Assembly: GCF_000687475.1 (NCBI RefSeq)
Contig: NC_057316.1
Location: forward strand, 4,836,001 to 4,900,000
Direction: 5' to 3'
From: Ustilaginoidea virens
Lineage: Eukaryota; Ascomycota; Sordariomycetes; Hypocreales; Clavicipitaceae
DNA: 64,000 nucleotides
The notes under the pieces are model-generated. The model was not told the DNA's origin and did no database searches. It saw only the letters and a program-made list of their open reading frames with translations. The translations under genes were made by a program, and so were the position numbers. Of the stretch, positions 8,908-20,925 are shown in pieces. Each line of letters opens with the position of its first letter. Position 1 is the stretch's first letter.

Positions 8908-10272
8908 ATGGTGCCGCGCAAAGTCCTGCAACGCTGGTCTGGCTACTCGCTTCTCGAAGGCCGCACGACCCAAACAGCCAACGATGACGCCGAGACATGC
9001 TGCTCGGCCGACAGAGCAACCAGGCCAAGCAGGCGGGAAAATGCACTTGTGTGCCTGCTCGTCGCCAACACGATGCTCTTCCTCATGACGGCGGCCATGC
9101 TGGCAAGCTTGCGGAGGCCTCGCTCGACCGAGCTTCTGAACCAGGCTCTGAGGGCCACGTCCAGCTATAGTAGGAACCTACCTCCCCTTTGAAGATGCAT
9201 CCTTCCATTCTCGCTGGACTTGACGGCTCATACTGACCCTCGATCCAGGCCCGGTGTTTGACATGATTGATCTGGAGCCGTCGATTCGCAGGATCAACGG
9301 CACCGTGAATCCCGCGGGAAAGCTGTCCATAGCACGCCAGTTCCCCAACCCAGAAGCCGACGCCGTGTGGGAAAACGACATTGAGCTGATACGTCCCATT
9401 CCGGTTACGCGAGAACAGATTGTCAAGATGGGCAAAAACCCAGACACGGTGGCGAAGCTGGAAAACAGCGTCTGGGGCCTTGGGGACGACGCATACGTAG
9501 CAGCGCTGGACCTGTTCCACAACCTGCATTGCTTGAACGCGTGAGTCGAAGCTGGCCCTTGCTTCACTTGATTTGGATTTCTTCTCTGTTTTTTTTCCTT
9601 CCTTTTCTCCATCCCAAGCTTGTTGATGAAAAGCTGCATGCCACCACAAAACATCAGTCTACGGAACAGGCGCTGATGGACGTGATGCAGGCTCAGACAG
9701 GCAATTTATCCAGACTACTACAACCAGAGCAGAGGTGAGAAGAAGCGCAGCTGCCCGTCCTCATGGCCACATCTGGTAACGCTTGTTTGCGGCCATCATG
9801 TCCCGTTTGCCTCTAGTCGACACCGAGAATCAGCAGTCAATGACGGCAATCCACCTCAACCACTGTGTCGACATTCTGTTCCAGCACATTTCGTGCAGGC
9901 AAGTACCACCACTGTCCCATTGGACCGAAAGTTAAAACCACTTATGGAAATGACTACTGAGGATGAAGAACATGCAGCAACAATGTGAACCTGGTTACGC
10001 GACACTGGACGGAGGGGCGAGAATACCCGTTCCCTGATTTGTAGGCACCTGCCCTCGTCATCCTATCCCGCTGCCTCTTGCGCCACATCTGACCGGAGAG
10101 TAGCTCAATCAATTCTCACTGCATAAACTTTGAAAAGTTATCCGAATGGCATAAAGAGGTCTCGATCGATATGAAAAAGTACCTCGAGGTGATGAGGAAG
10201 CCGCCCGGGGTCAGGGAGGAGCCCGCCGAGGAGTGGCATTCTGACGAGTGGTTAAAGGCCTATTATAGCTGA
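8908..10272 (+). CDS. UstYa-like (DUF3328) oxidative cyclisation protein, six exons
   Basis: Exons 8908-9169, 9249-9540, 9691-9734, 9817-9898, 9978-10040 and 10104-10272 join in phase to 303 residues. A cytosolic N-terminus is followed by one membrane segment (about 45-65, ALVCLLVANTMLFLMTAAML) and the family landmark YSP at 87-89. The two HxxHC motifs typical of UstYa are HNLHC (178-182) and HLNHC (212-216), with AIYPDYY between them, and a HCINFEKLSEW block in the C-terminal part. All expected landmarks are present and in order, so the gene looks intact. Intron 4 (9899-9977) begins GCAAGT, a GC-AG intron. In ustiloxin, phomopsin and asperipin biosynthesis such proteins oxidatively cross-link the core peptide; here the divergent neighbour supplies a fitting precursor. 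Other usual partners (second UstY, tyrosinase, peptidase, methyltransferase) are not seen nearby. Confidence 0.9.
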
Positions 10273-10410
10273 TAGTGTCGATACATCGTAAATTGAATAT
10301 ATTAATGATACTAACAGATAAAGAACTAATATATAGGCCAGAGGCTTAGAGGGAAAAGACGTGACCAACATGGGGCAAAATTAATATAAACCTAATAATA
10401 TTTAAGCTAA

Positions 10411-12206
10411 CTATCTATTCAGGTTGTAGATATCTTGCTTCAATCGTCCTTTCAAAAGCTCGTCAGACCGCGAGAAGATTTTCAAGTGCTGTTGCTGAGC
10501 CCCGCCAGGAAGCCAAAATTCATTAAGCTGCTTGAGAATAATGTCTTTGGCGGACTGGTGAAAGAAGCTAACATAACCGTCCCGGCATATAAAAAAACAG
10601 CCGCAACATTTAACAGCGTCTTCTACATCGCTTTCGGAGTATTTCTCCATGGTTTCAATAAGAACCCCCATTTCTGCAAAGCTCAATGGGCGAAAAGCGA
10701 CACAAGCTGTGGCTAAGGTCTGTTTGCGTTGACGTATTTCGCGCGACTCTTTGGACGACTCTTTGGACGACTCTTGAACCCGCTGCAACATGGCTTCGTA
10801 AAGATTGTCGAGACCTCGTGGGGAGTATCGAAGTTCATTCTCAAGATCACGAGGTCTGAGAACCGGATCGGCTAGCCCTTTACAAACCAGGGCTACCCAT
10901 AGAAAGGTATCGTCGGCGTTGGAGTACATGTGTTCAGTGACTTTTTTTGTCAACTCTTGATTGTTATTCCACTTGTCCTTGGCCAGCTCCTTCACTTTTA
11001 AATCTATGAATACCTTGACTGCTGCAGGAATCGATTCCTTTTCCAAATCGAGATCGAGAGTAACTAGCCCCTGTGCTTTTTTGAGGCTGCCCTTGATTTC
11101 AAGCCAGTCGCGACTTGAAACAATCCATTTGGCAGTGCATGAGCTGGAAATGTCGGCAATGAGTTCGGTGAGACTTCGTCTATCGGTGCTGCACTCATCA
11201 AGGGCATCTACTACCAAGACTGTGTTCTGCAAGCTCGAGTCTTGTAGCAGCTTCTTCAATAAATCCTTCATCAATTCACCTCTATTGACATCCTCGAAAG
11301 CCTTTTCTTTCTTCATCTCATATTCCGGCCTGATCTCAGATAACAGGGCCGGGCGCTTTTTGAGGAGCTCGAACAATAAGCCGCGCAGTACGGCGTTATA
11401 GCTCGATGCGTTCCCGCCCTTGGTACTACCCTCGCAGAAGAAGAAAGACAGTGGATTCGGCGACTCTTTCCATTTATTAATGATTCCCGCGATGAGCATT
11501 GTCTTGCCATTTCCAGGTGACCCCTAATCCAAAGGACTCGATTTGACGGGCTCTTTTTGAAATCTGCATAGGCGGAGCTGTCAAAGATTCAGCTGGATAC
11601 GTTCGGCAGCAGACCACCTTTATACTTTTCAATTCTTTGCTTATCCCATTCTGGGTCGGAGACAAGCAAAGCGTGCAACAACTCTCCCCCTGGCGAAAAC
11701 TTGAGGGGTGCATTTATCACTGACTTGAAATTTTCCACAATCTTGACCACGCTGGAGAGGGATCCCTTAGCTCCCGCTATTTTCTTAGACCTCTCCATGC
11801 CAGCATAGATCATCATCCACATCTTGCGGACCTCATCGCTCTTAGACTGAGCTAGCTTCTGAATCTGTTTAGGGATATCCCAGTTTTTCAATCCCCCCTG
11901 AGCCTTTTGGAGAACTTTACCGTATTCTTTGACGCAGCTGGGCTCGTCTTTCTTCAGGGCGTCGTATGCTCTCCGCCAAATTTGCTCAGGAAGACTGAGT
12001 GGTACAGCCTCCAGATTCGCTGGCTCAACCACCTCAGGGCTCGCTGGTGGAGCAATTGTTTCAAGGGGAGGGCTTGCGGGCTGGGGTGAGGGCTTTTTTT
12101 CTTGTTTCGTCGAGTCTCCTGGTGGCGTAGGAATTCGTCTTGTGTCATGTTTTCTGCCACCGGGGCGTAACTCGATTTTTTTTAGAATTTTGAATCGAGA
12201 TCTCAT
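10411..12206 (-). pseudogene. NACHT-type STAND NTPase, interrupted at the P-loop and truncated
   Basis: The minus strand encodes an N-terminal NWD-like region (LPEQIWRRAYDALKKDEPS, 11592-12206) and then a NACHT domain: SPGNGKTML (Walker A), TVLVVDALDEC (Walker B), KWIVSSRDW (sensor), ending in a winged-helix-like region with SFFHQSAKDII. A TGA at 11589-11591 stands where a Trp would fit (SS-stop-IFDSSAYADF), and WIRG and SPGNGKT are in different frames. So either there are two lesions, or a roughly 80-nt intron from GTATCC to GGATTAG skips both, keeps the frame, and deletes the residues before Walker A. Translation stops after IYNLNR at 10411 without any WD40, ankyrin or TPR repeats, in AT-rich sequence. 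Intact relatives act in heterokaryon incompatibility and innate-type defence. Confidence 0.75.
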
Positions 12207-13469
12207 GATTAATAAGTCGAAGGGTGCACTTTTACTACCTGAGGGGATAGAATGAGTTGATTTGCATGGAAGAGCAATTTGTGTTAAGGCGAGGAAGAGT
12301 GGAAATGGACTGACAAAAGAACGAGCGAGAGGGGGCGTACTCCGTAGACTCTAGAGAAACATGGCAGTTGGGCCGCGAGGGAAGAGATCTCGGGTTTCAA
12401 TGGACCAGAGTAGTCTATGTCTTGGTAGCTGCAAGCTGCGTAAGCTTACGCAGCAGGGGGGTCTTGTAAGGGAGGCAGACGGGAGCCAAACGAAATTGAA
12501 GAGCGCGTATCAACTGTTACCTTAGGATGCGGGTTTCTGCGTGATTGCAACGTTTTGGTGAGGACGGTTGCGGTTGGTCGGCCATGATGGTGTAGACGCG
12601 AATGCAACTCGTGAGAACCATGTCACTCAACCAACGCGAGCGCTCCATGAGCCTTGCTTTGACGATCCATTGCAGGAGACGGGAAGCTTTCACCCTGTGG
12701 CAGTCTGTTGGCCAAAGTAGCCGGTGTTTGTCAATGAGACGCTGACCATTTTCCTCGGCAATAAGACCCGAACACGATTAGCAGCATGATATTCGAGGTC
12801 CTTCAATCTAGACTGGCCAGTGGTGCTGGAGAACCTGGAAATCCCGGGACAGGTGGCATCGCCGAAAGCCTCGCAGTCTGCTATGCGGATGCCAGAATAT
12901 TTAATCTGGTTGTTCATAGTAACTCGGCCTTTCCCGGCCTTTCCCTCACACCAAGCATGGTCCCTCTCGGAAGCGAGTGGCCACACCACAGCAGAGACAA
13001 CGGCAGCCCACAGGTTATGCTTCCGGCACTCGGGTTTCCTATGTGGACCAGACGTAGAGGCACTAGATAGTGGTATAAGTTAGTCCCAACAAGCCTTAGC
13101 CATCTAGAGTATTTAATACATACATAGTAACTCGGCTAAATGCATCGACAAGCAACGATACCCGGCCAGATCCACGAGCTGTCACCGGGAAACGTGGTGA
13201 CGAAGGTAGATATTGCCAATTCCAGAATCTCCCATGTGGACAATTTTGGCGGGGCGAGGAAGTGGGGATGTGGTTGTCCAAGTTATCATTATTATGGGCC
13301 CCGCTTTTCCAATACAGCTCCGAATACCATCAACCGCCACGACAAACTCTCGTCTCACTTCCCGCGACGGATATTAGCCGACAGACGGCGCAAAAGGAGG
13401 CGGCTCGCTAGCGCGCGCTTTCGTGCTTCTCGCTCAATTGATCTGCGCCGACTTGTCCTTGTCATCGCC
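12207..13469. other. Intergenic region before ltn1
   Basis: No supported gene. GTACTCCGTA, one of the recurrent motifs, lies at 12337-12346. An in-frame open stretch before the ltn1 start (13140-13469) is Arg-rich and unlike the family N-terminus, so I regard it as 5' untranslated. Confidence 0.5.
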
Positions 13470-16400
13470 ATGAAACGGGGGCCGCGCGGTCTTGGCTCCG
13501 CGCCCGGAGCGGCATTTGGCTTCAGTGGCGCGTCGTCAGACAGCAGCTCCTTGACCTACCTGGCCGAACCTCCATCCTTTACGGCGCTTTCGGACCCCAA
13601 CGTCGTCGTGTCGCTCAAGAATGTGCTGAAAAAGGATAGCACTACCAAGGCGAAAGGCTTGGAACATCTCATTCACTACGCGCTATCCCATCCCTTTGAG
13701 CAGGACGGTGGGGTTGAGGAACCTCTTCTCCATGTTTGGGTATGTTATTTTACCATGTCCGACACCCCCAAAGCCGCAACCCGCCGGTCGCCTGTCCCTC
13801 GTTTCTTTCGCTTCCCGTTTCTCACCTCTCAGCCTAGACTAGGATCTACGCCCGCATCTCGATAGACAACTCGCGGCGTGTGCGGGAATTGTCCCACGCC
13901 TTGCAGCTTGAGCTGCTCCGATCCGCCCGCAAGCGCATGGAACCCCATATCCCAAAGGTAGTTGGCCCGTGGATCGCCGGCATCTACGATCGCGACCGAG
14001 CCGTGGCAAAGGCGGCAAACGACGGCCTCTTGTTCTTTCTAACCACCCCCGAGAAATCCGCGGCCTTTTGGTCCAGATGCCAGGCGCAAATTCTGGACTT
14101 TGCCATCGAGGCCATCCGGGAGACCAAAGACACGCTGAGCGATGAGAGATCAACTTCGGCCCAAGACGCCGAAACCAAGTACTTTCGCGTCGTTATTTCT
14201 AGTCTATCATTGGTCATGGGATTACTGCAACGAGTGGACCAAGCCTCCATGGACAAATTTGGCGCCAAATACGACGAGTATTTTGAGCAGGAGGCCGTTT
14301 GGAAGAGCATCACCTCCTCTGATTCGGGTGTCAGGAAAACTGCGTGCCACTTACTGTTCGCTTGTCTGGATCGTCGGTTACCGTATGGTCTTTCGACCAA
14401 GGCTAGGCAAGCCCTTGTGACGGGCGGTTTGAAAACCAGTCAGTCAGGATCTGCATTGGAATATGTGAGGGCTTTGACCAAGTTGACGCAACAGGATGCC
14501 TCTATCTGGACATCGCCCTCCAATGATAGAAAGTCGCCTCTTGCTCGGCTTCAGGCATTCATTTCCAAGGGGTCTCAGGGGAGTCCGTCAAAGTACTGGG
14601 AAGTACTGGATGAGCTTCTCACTCTGATACCCGCTGATACCCTTGGACTCGAAGCTGCTTCCAAGCTTGCGTCATCGGTCAAGACCGGAATCACCAATCG
14701 CGAGGAGCCGCGCACAAACGCACCCTACTCGTGGAAATGTTTCATCAACGTTGCCCAAAGGTCTCTTAGCCAACTTCCCGACAACGCCACACTGGCCTTT
14801 GCGCGGGAGCATTTGTTCCCCCTCCTGGAGCAGTTTTTGTTCCCAACCTCTGAAGGTATCGGTATCCACATTAGTCCGAATGCAATGTCCGTTCTCGTCG
14901 AAGCACATTCAGCAGCCATCCACTCTTCTTCCGACGTTGTCCAGGCCTCGGCAGACGAATGGGACCGACTTGGCGGGATTCTGTGCGCGAATACTACAGC
15001 CTCGCTTCCGGAGGTGTCCAAAGAATACAAGTCTTCTCAAGAAGCCATTGCGGAGCAAGGCAGGCGCTGGTTCGCTTTGGTTGGCGAGATCTTCGCCAAC
15101 CCTGCAACTCATGGCCCCGACTTGACAGATCAGACCGCCGCTCCTTCACAGAGAGTTATTTCCCAATGTTTGTCCCTGCTGGAAAACCGAAACATGAAGC
15201 CTTTTGGAGCAGCCCAAATTCTAGAGTACGCACTGAGCACGTCCCCGCACTTGTTCACAGGTGATAGCGGTCGCCGCCTGGGCGTCTTTATGCTCGGAGT
15301 TGCGGACTGTGGACTCGAAAGAGTGGCTACGTCAGCGTCTGCAAAACCTCTGCTTTCCTCTCTCCGCATCTTCGGCTCTATGGTTGGGCGGCATGAAGAA
15401 TATCAGAAAGTCTGGGGGGCGTGGGCGGAGGAGACTCTGAAACTGGCCGATGGCCAAGTCCGCAATGCCACACTCGCAGGCTTATTGTCCCAGGAAGAGG
15501 CTGCACCATTCGCCATGGCCAACCAATCTTTGCAGGACACCTTGTATGCTCTTGCTCTCGCGACTGTCGCCAGAGAATCCCAGGCGTGGAGTTTGCTGAA
15601 CACGGCCCTTACCCATGGAGCATTGCGCAGCGACATGTGCGGCAAATTGGCAAACGAGCTCGTAGCCCGGCTGTCAAAGTCAAAGAGCCATGCCGAGTCC
15701 GTACTGAGGATGCTTGGAATTGTCGCAGAAGCAAATCCAGGCATCTTATCGTCTGACCCTGTCCGCACAGAGCTGGTCGCTCAGCTCCTGCATCTCTCCG
15801 AACTCCACGATTCGTCCATCTCTCCCAGAGTTGCAACAATCCGTGCTTTGCTGGACGGTCAAGCCCACGGCAGGCTCCCCATTGTGGCAATCATTCGATC
15901 TAACCTAGAACGGGCAGCACAGCAATCACTCAGGTACGCAATCGCATATTTGCCAGAAGAATGGTTCACGGTACTAGCGCTAACAATGCCATTGCTGAAG
16001 CCTGCAAACTCTGGTCTCACAAGCAAAGTCGGCCGTGGAATCTGGCGCTGCGTCATGGGAAGACGTGCTGCCCAATACAAACATCTGGATGGAACACTTG
16101 ACGCCGCTATTGAACGCGCCAATCAATCCCTCCTTGTCCATTACGAGCAGCTTGGGCGGAGCTATTTCGCTGCACACTTCAACTGGGGACGAGGGAGTCC
16201 CGTTGAGCTGCCCACGGGACAGTGACGGACGATCAATACCTGTCAGAATGGCCCTATACACCAGCCAGTTGGTAAGGAACAGCTCGGATGTCTTGTCGCT
16301 CCCCCGGCAGTTCCAAATCGAACTTTTGTATTCGCAGTGCCTTGCGGTACAACTTGCGTCCGACCAGATTGCTTGCGACAGCCGCAATGGCCTTTGGCTC

Positions 16401-18563
16401 ACCCTAGCTCATGCAGATTCGTTCTTTGAAGTTGAACAATTGGTCACTGCGTCGAGAGTATTGCTAGAAGACTTCATCTCCAAAGCCTCCGACTGGTCAT
16501 CCGCACAGTATGCTGGGAACGATCCACCGTCAGTTGTTCAGGGGCTTGTAGAGCTGGCTGTGAAGGAGGCAGGCGAGCTGTCTCCTCGAGGCGTATACAG
16601 TGCCCGCGTCCTAAGCGAGCTGCTGCAGGCTCTCGTAAACGCCCACGGCATGCCCAAAACCGTAGAAGAACGCTTCCTCAAGCTCGAGAATCTGAAAGCC
16701 ACATCAGAGACTACCCTATCAGCTGCCGGCCTGGTCGCCGGCCTCGGGGAAGCAGCCCAATCATCCGCGGCAGTGAGCAATTTTTGCAACCGGCTCGTAA
16801 GTGAGGTTGCCGCAGCAGCCTCGCCAGAAGACCCCAAAGTCGAGCGGTTGCTGGTCCTTCTTCCCCTTGTCGCACAGACATACCAGTCGACTGAGCTGCC
16901 CGTGGCCAAGAACCGCGTCGTCTTTGCTGTCCGACAGATCACGTCCTGGCTCGAGGACGATTCTGCACTAGACGACAACCTCTGCGCCTCCATCTGCCGA
17001 GTCCTCAACTCCCTCCTGCCCTGTATGAAGGACGTGTACGGATCGTACTGGGAGATTGTCTTGCGATTCTGCGGGCAGCTCTGGGAGCGCGCCGCGCTGA
17101 GCGACGTGGATACAGCTCTTCCATCCATCCATGCATCCGTCAAGCTGGCCAGGACTCTGGAAGGGATCCCGGAGCCCAACGACGACCTTGAAGATGCCCT
17201 CAAGGACTTTTCGCCTGCGAAATCGCGCGGGTTGATAGAGCTGCTCAGGATCGAAAGGCGATCCACTTCACGGCCGTTGGAAATCGTCGACGGCATGCTG
17301 TGTCGCGAGGTGGAGAAACTGCCCGTCAGCTCCATCCCCAAGCCAGAGCAGCTTTTCAGCCTGGTGGCTTCGGAATCCCACGCCGTCCAGACGGCTGCCT
17401 TTGGCCTTCTGCACAGGAAGATTCCGGCAGAGCAAGGGCAGAGGTCGATTGACGTGCTGCTGGACAAGACAAGTACGTGCATGCAGCTGGGGCAATTCCC
17501 ACTGAAATCGTGAACCGTGATTGCTGACTACGGTGTAGCGGCGCGCCTGCCCGACGAACTGGTTTCCTTGCTCCTCGACCCTCCGACCCTGGAGGCCTTC
17601 CCGGACGAATTGCTGTCCACTTTTCCCTCATCCATTCGCGGGTACTTGTTGTCCTGGAAACTGGTATTCAGCGCCTACTCGTCCTCGTCATTCAAGGTCC
17701 GCGAAGACTACACAGAGCATCTCAAGACCGAGCAGCTTGTCCCTCCGTTGTTGGATTTCATGTTTGACGTTCTCGGTCACTCTGCAGCGCATCCGCTGAA
17801 CCTGGATAAAGAAAACTTGTCCGTTCGGGAAATTTGCGACTACGATGTCAAGCTGGCTGAAGCAGAGACGGAGGAGCACAGCTTCCACTGGCTCCTGGTC
17901 CATTTATACTACCTCACGCTCAGGTTCATCCCCAGTCTCTTCAGAGCATGGTGCATCAACTGCCGGTCCAAGCAGACCCGCATCGCTGTGGAGTCATGGA
18001 CCACCAAGTATTTCTCCCCCATCATCATTAAAGAGACTCTCGACGGCGTTGAAAAGTGGGCTCAGGAGCAGGAGGCGCCGGCGCACGATGAGCGAAATCT
18101 CGTCGTCAAGGTGTCGCGTCCTGCAAAAGAGGTCACGGCAGGCTACGAGATTGACGAATCCCAGGCAACTGTTTCCGTCAAGATTCCTCCCAGCTACCCG
18201 ATCGAGGGCGTCGTGGTGTCCAGTCTCAACAGGATCGCTGTCCCGGACCGCACGTGGCAGAGTTGGATAATGTCCATGCAGGGTTCCATCACTCTCTATA
18301 ACGGCAGCATCATCGACGGCCTGCAGGTGTTCAAGAACAACGTCGTTGCCGCCCTGGCAGGGAAGAGCGAGTGTGCGATTTGTTACAGCATCATTTCGTC
18401 GGATAAGCGCATGCCGGACAAGGCCTGTGGTACCTGCAATCAGTTGTTCCACAGGACATGTCTCTACCGCTGGTTCCAGAGCAGCAACCAAAATACATGC
18501 CCGTTGTGCAGGAACCCCATAGGGTATCTAGGGGCGGACACGGCGAAGAGACGGCAAGGTTAG
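13470..18563 (+). CDS. ltn1: Listerin-type RING E3 ubiquitin ligase (ribosome quality control)
   Basis: Ltn1/Rkr1 ubiquitinates nascent chains stalled on 60S subunits. The N-terminus has the conserved LSxxxVVVSLKNVLKKDSTTKAKGLEHL block (here DPNVVVSLKNVLKKDSTTK), then IYARISIDNSRRVRELSH, long HEAT-like helices, and a C-terminal C4HC3 RING (CAIC, CGTC, FHRTCLYRW, CPLC). Exons: 13470-13739, 13838 onward, to 17472, then 17539-18563. Around 16030 the frame must change: the first part runs in one frame to LLKPANSGLTSK and resumes in another at SAVESGAASWEDVLP. A 58-nt GT-AG intron (15971-16028) closes all phases to 1,623 residues but removes conserved-looking text. One surplus G in GTCGGCC (about 16031) explains it equally well. 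The start at 13470 is the first Met before conserved sequence. Confidence 0.9.
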
Positions 18564-18681
18564 GGGGCGCATAAAAAGAAGGGGCTGACACACGTGGTTT
18601 GAAGCGGACTGTGTACTGTATGCACGTGCGGATGGCTTCAATGTGGAAATCATAAGCAACAGGGCGGCCATTTTATATACT

Positions 18682-19995
18682 TTACGATTTGTTGCTTCCG
18701 TCGCGATTTGTAAAACACGGATGCTCCAATACCTGAAATTGCATTGTCAATGGGATGTACGCGAAACGACATGATCATGACATACCTGGGCAGCTGTAAG
18801 CCGATTACTAGACTCGTAGCAAACCAAGTCAGCGACAAGACACCTCATGTCTGCATCTGCGTTGGGCAAAACCTCCTCCCAGCTCTTTGGCGGAAACACA
18901 GCCCACAGCTCAAATGGCGAGACCTTGAACTGTTTTGCCTCGGGCCACATCTCCTCAGTAGGTGTGCCCAGCGTCTTGAAAATGCTCAGAATCAAGCCAA
19001 GCTGGTTGCCGTCCTCGTGCGCGGGACGCGACTCAAACGGCGCTTCCGGAGGACTGCTAATAGCTTCGGCTAGCATGACGCCCAAGGCCCACATGTCCAC
19101 AGACGTATCGTAGGCCTTGCTCGCGAACAGAACCTCCGGAGCACGGTATGGCCCCGTCCCAATGTCAAGAATCTTGTTTGCCGGCCTCTCAGTGTAGCTC
19201 GACAAGCGAGGATGCCAAGCCGATCCGAAATCAGAAAGATATGCTGGTCCACAGGAAGATTGAAGCAGTACAGCGGATGGCTTGATGTCGCGGTGAATGA
19301 TGCCTTGTTTGTGGATCGAAGCGAGAGCGTTGACAAGATTTGCGAAAATGGGAACGACTTGACTCGACGGCAAGCTCTTCGTCGACCCTGCAAGAAGAGC
19401 ATCCAGAGTGAGCGGCAGGTAGGGGAAAGCAAGCACCAAACGCTGCTCCTGATCGCGGAATGTCTCGACGAGAGAGACGATGTGCTCTGGCGGGGGGCGC
19501 AAGGCGGAAAGTTCAGAGAGGATGGCCGCTTCACGCTGGGGATTATGAGGCTCTATGTTCCGATGCGCGACGATGACTTTGAGAGCGCGGTTGTCGCATC
19601 GATATACTTCTGATGTGACGCCTTGCGCAACGGGGTGACAGCGGAGGTACCTGCCGATGCGGGTGCCTGCTGATGGATTTGGCGGAGCGTCCAGGAGGGG
19701 GCTGGCTGGGGAAGTCGCACTGACGGCTGCAACGTACTCGTCCTGGGGGTGTCAGCGTGAGGAGCAGAAATGACCGGGACGGAGGAGCTGTACCCGCGTG
19801 GTTGAGTTTTGGTAAGCGCTCTGCTCGATGGCGATGGCTTCATTGCGCTTTTCCTTTGGGAGGGATGCTTGGCTGAAGCAACGGGGATCAGCAATGCGTG
19901 GGTGTCAGGACTTCTAGGGGGACTTGGACTTGCAGATTTTGTATAATGCCAAGTCTTTCAACGGTGGAAAGAGAAGATTTCCAGTCACGAGACAT
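18682..19995 (-). CDS. CDK-activating-type serine/threonine protein kinase
   Basis: Three exons on the minus strand (19930-19995, 18786-19742, 18682-18732) join in phase to 357 residues. The N-terminus MSRDWKSSLSTVERLGIIQ and the last exon VLEHPCFTNRDGSNKS were found by following splice sites beyond the main open frame. Kinase landmarks: Gly-loop region IGRYLRCHPVAQGVTSEVY, the ATP-anchoring Lys in ALKVI, HRDIKPSAV, DFG, and APEVLF with a TGPYRAPE activation segment. The overall wording matches fungal Cak1/Csk1-like kinases, which phosphorylate the CDK T-loop. The Gly loop is degenerate (no GxGxxG), as in that group. The donor of the first intron (GTCCAA) is weak, so the first junction is less certain; its acceptor has a CTGAC branch site 12 nt upstream. 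Confidence 0.8.
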
Positions 19996-20925
19996 GGTTT
20001 CTCTCAAGGGAGGTGCAAGGAACAGGGTTTACTTTGCAGATGCTTCGCCAGGGGGGAGGATTATGAACCAGCACTTGATGCCAATCCGAAAAAGTCCTGT
20101 TCGAAGCGGAATCAAAAAGAAAAAAGAAGAAGAAGGAGAAGGAGGAAGAGACTTTCTCTGGTATCCCCAAGGCTTTGATTCTCGCCTCAATTTTGGACGC
20201 TTGCCATTGTCATCCCTTATTGCTGAGTAGTCCAAGTGAGGCTGGTGCTGGTGCAAGAAACTTTGGGAGCTCCAAGCTACACTTCTGACAGGGTCCGCTT
20301 CAGCACTGAACTGACTGAGTTCTCCGTGACGGGCAGGAACCGCAGTGTCACATGACTACCTTGGAGGTAGGTAGCTTAGAAAATCCGGCCTCTTATATTT
20401 CGCTTTCTTATTTATACTACCTCATATTTTTAAATCTTTAGAGCTACATTTGCTTATATTTATTCTATGTATATAAGTGACACGTGACTACGATTGTATT
20501 GGCGCTGTTTATATGCAAAGATACCTCTTCTATTTTGCCCGCATCCTCCGCCCATAGAATGTAGCATGTATCTTCACGTATTGACTCGGAGAAATGGTAC
20601 CAACTTCCGCCTGGGACTTGTTGCACGTGATTCGCGTTCCAGGCTGGGCTAGCGTGAAGGGACAAGGCGACAACCGCCTCACGTAACCGGAGCTACAGCA
20701 TCTGTCTGCGTCTTTGGAAGCTTGATCGCCATACCATAACCGTACTCCTCCACCAGCTTACCCCAGTCCCTTCACCCAGAAGCCTGGAATTCTTTTGGTA
20801 GTCCATCCCATCCACCATCATTAAGACCACCAGGGCAGTCTCAGCTAATAGAAATTGGCTTTGACTTGCCTCCCCCCGCCAAGTGCTGATTCTCCTCACA
20901 ACCCGTTCAACACATCGACACCAAG
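19996..20925. other. Divergent promoter region between the kinase gene and rpn1
   Basis: No gene supported. There is an A/G-rich run at 20106-20150 (strand-asymmetric, GAAGAAGAAGGAGAAGGAGG) and an AT-rich part near 20390-20470. Confidence 0.5.

Noticed and set aside
16538..17482. Minus-strand 314-codon frame inside ltn1
   Set aside because: Ser/Arg-rich shadow of the Ltn1 exon; no domain.
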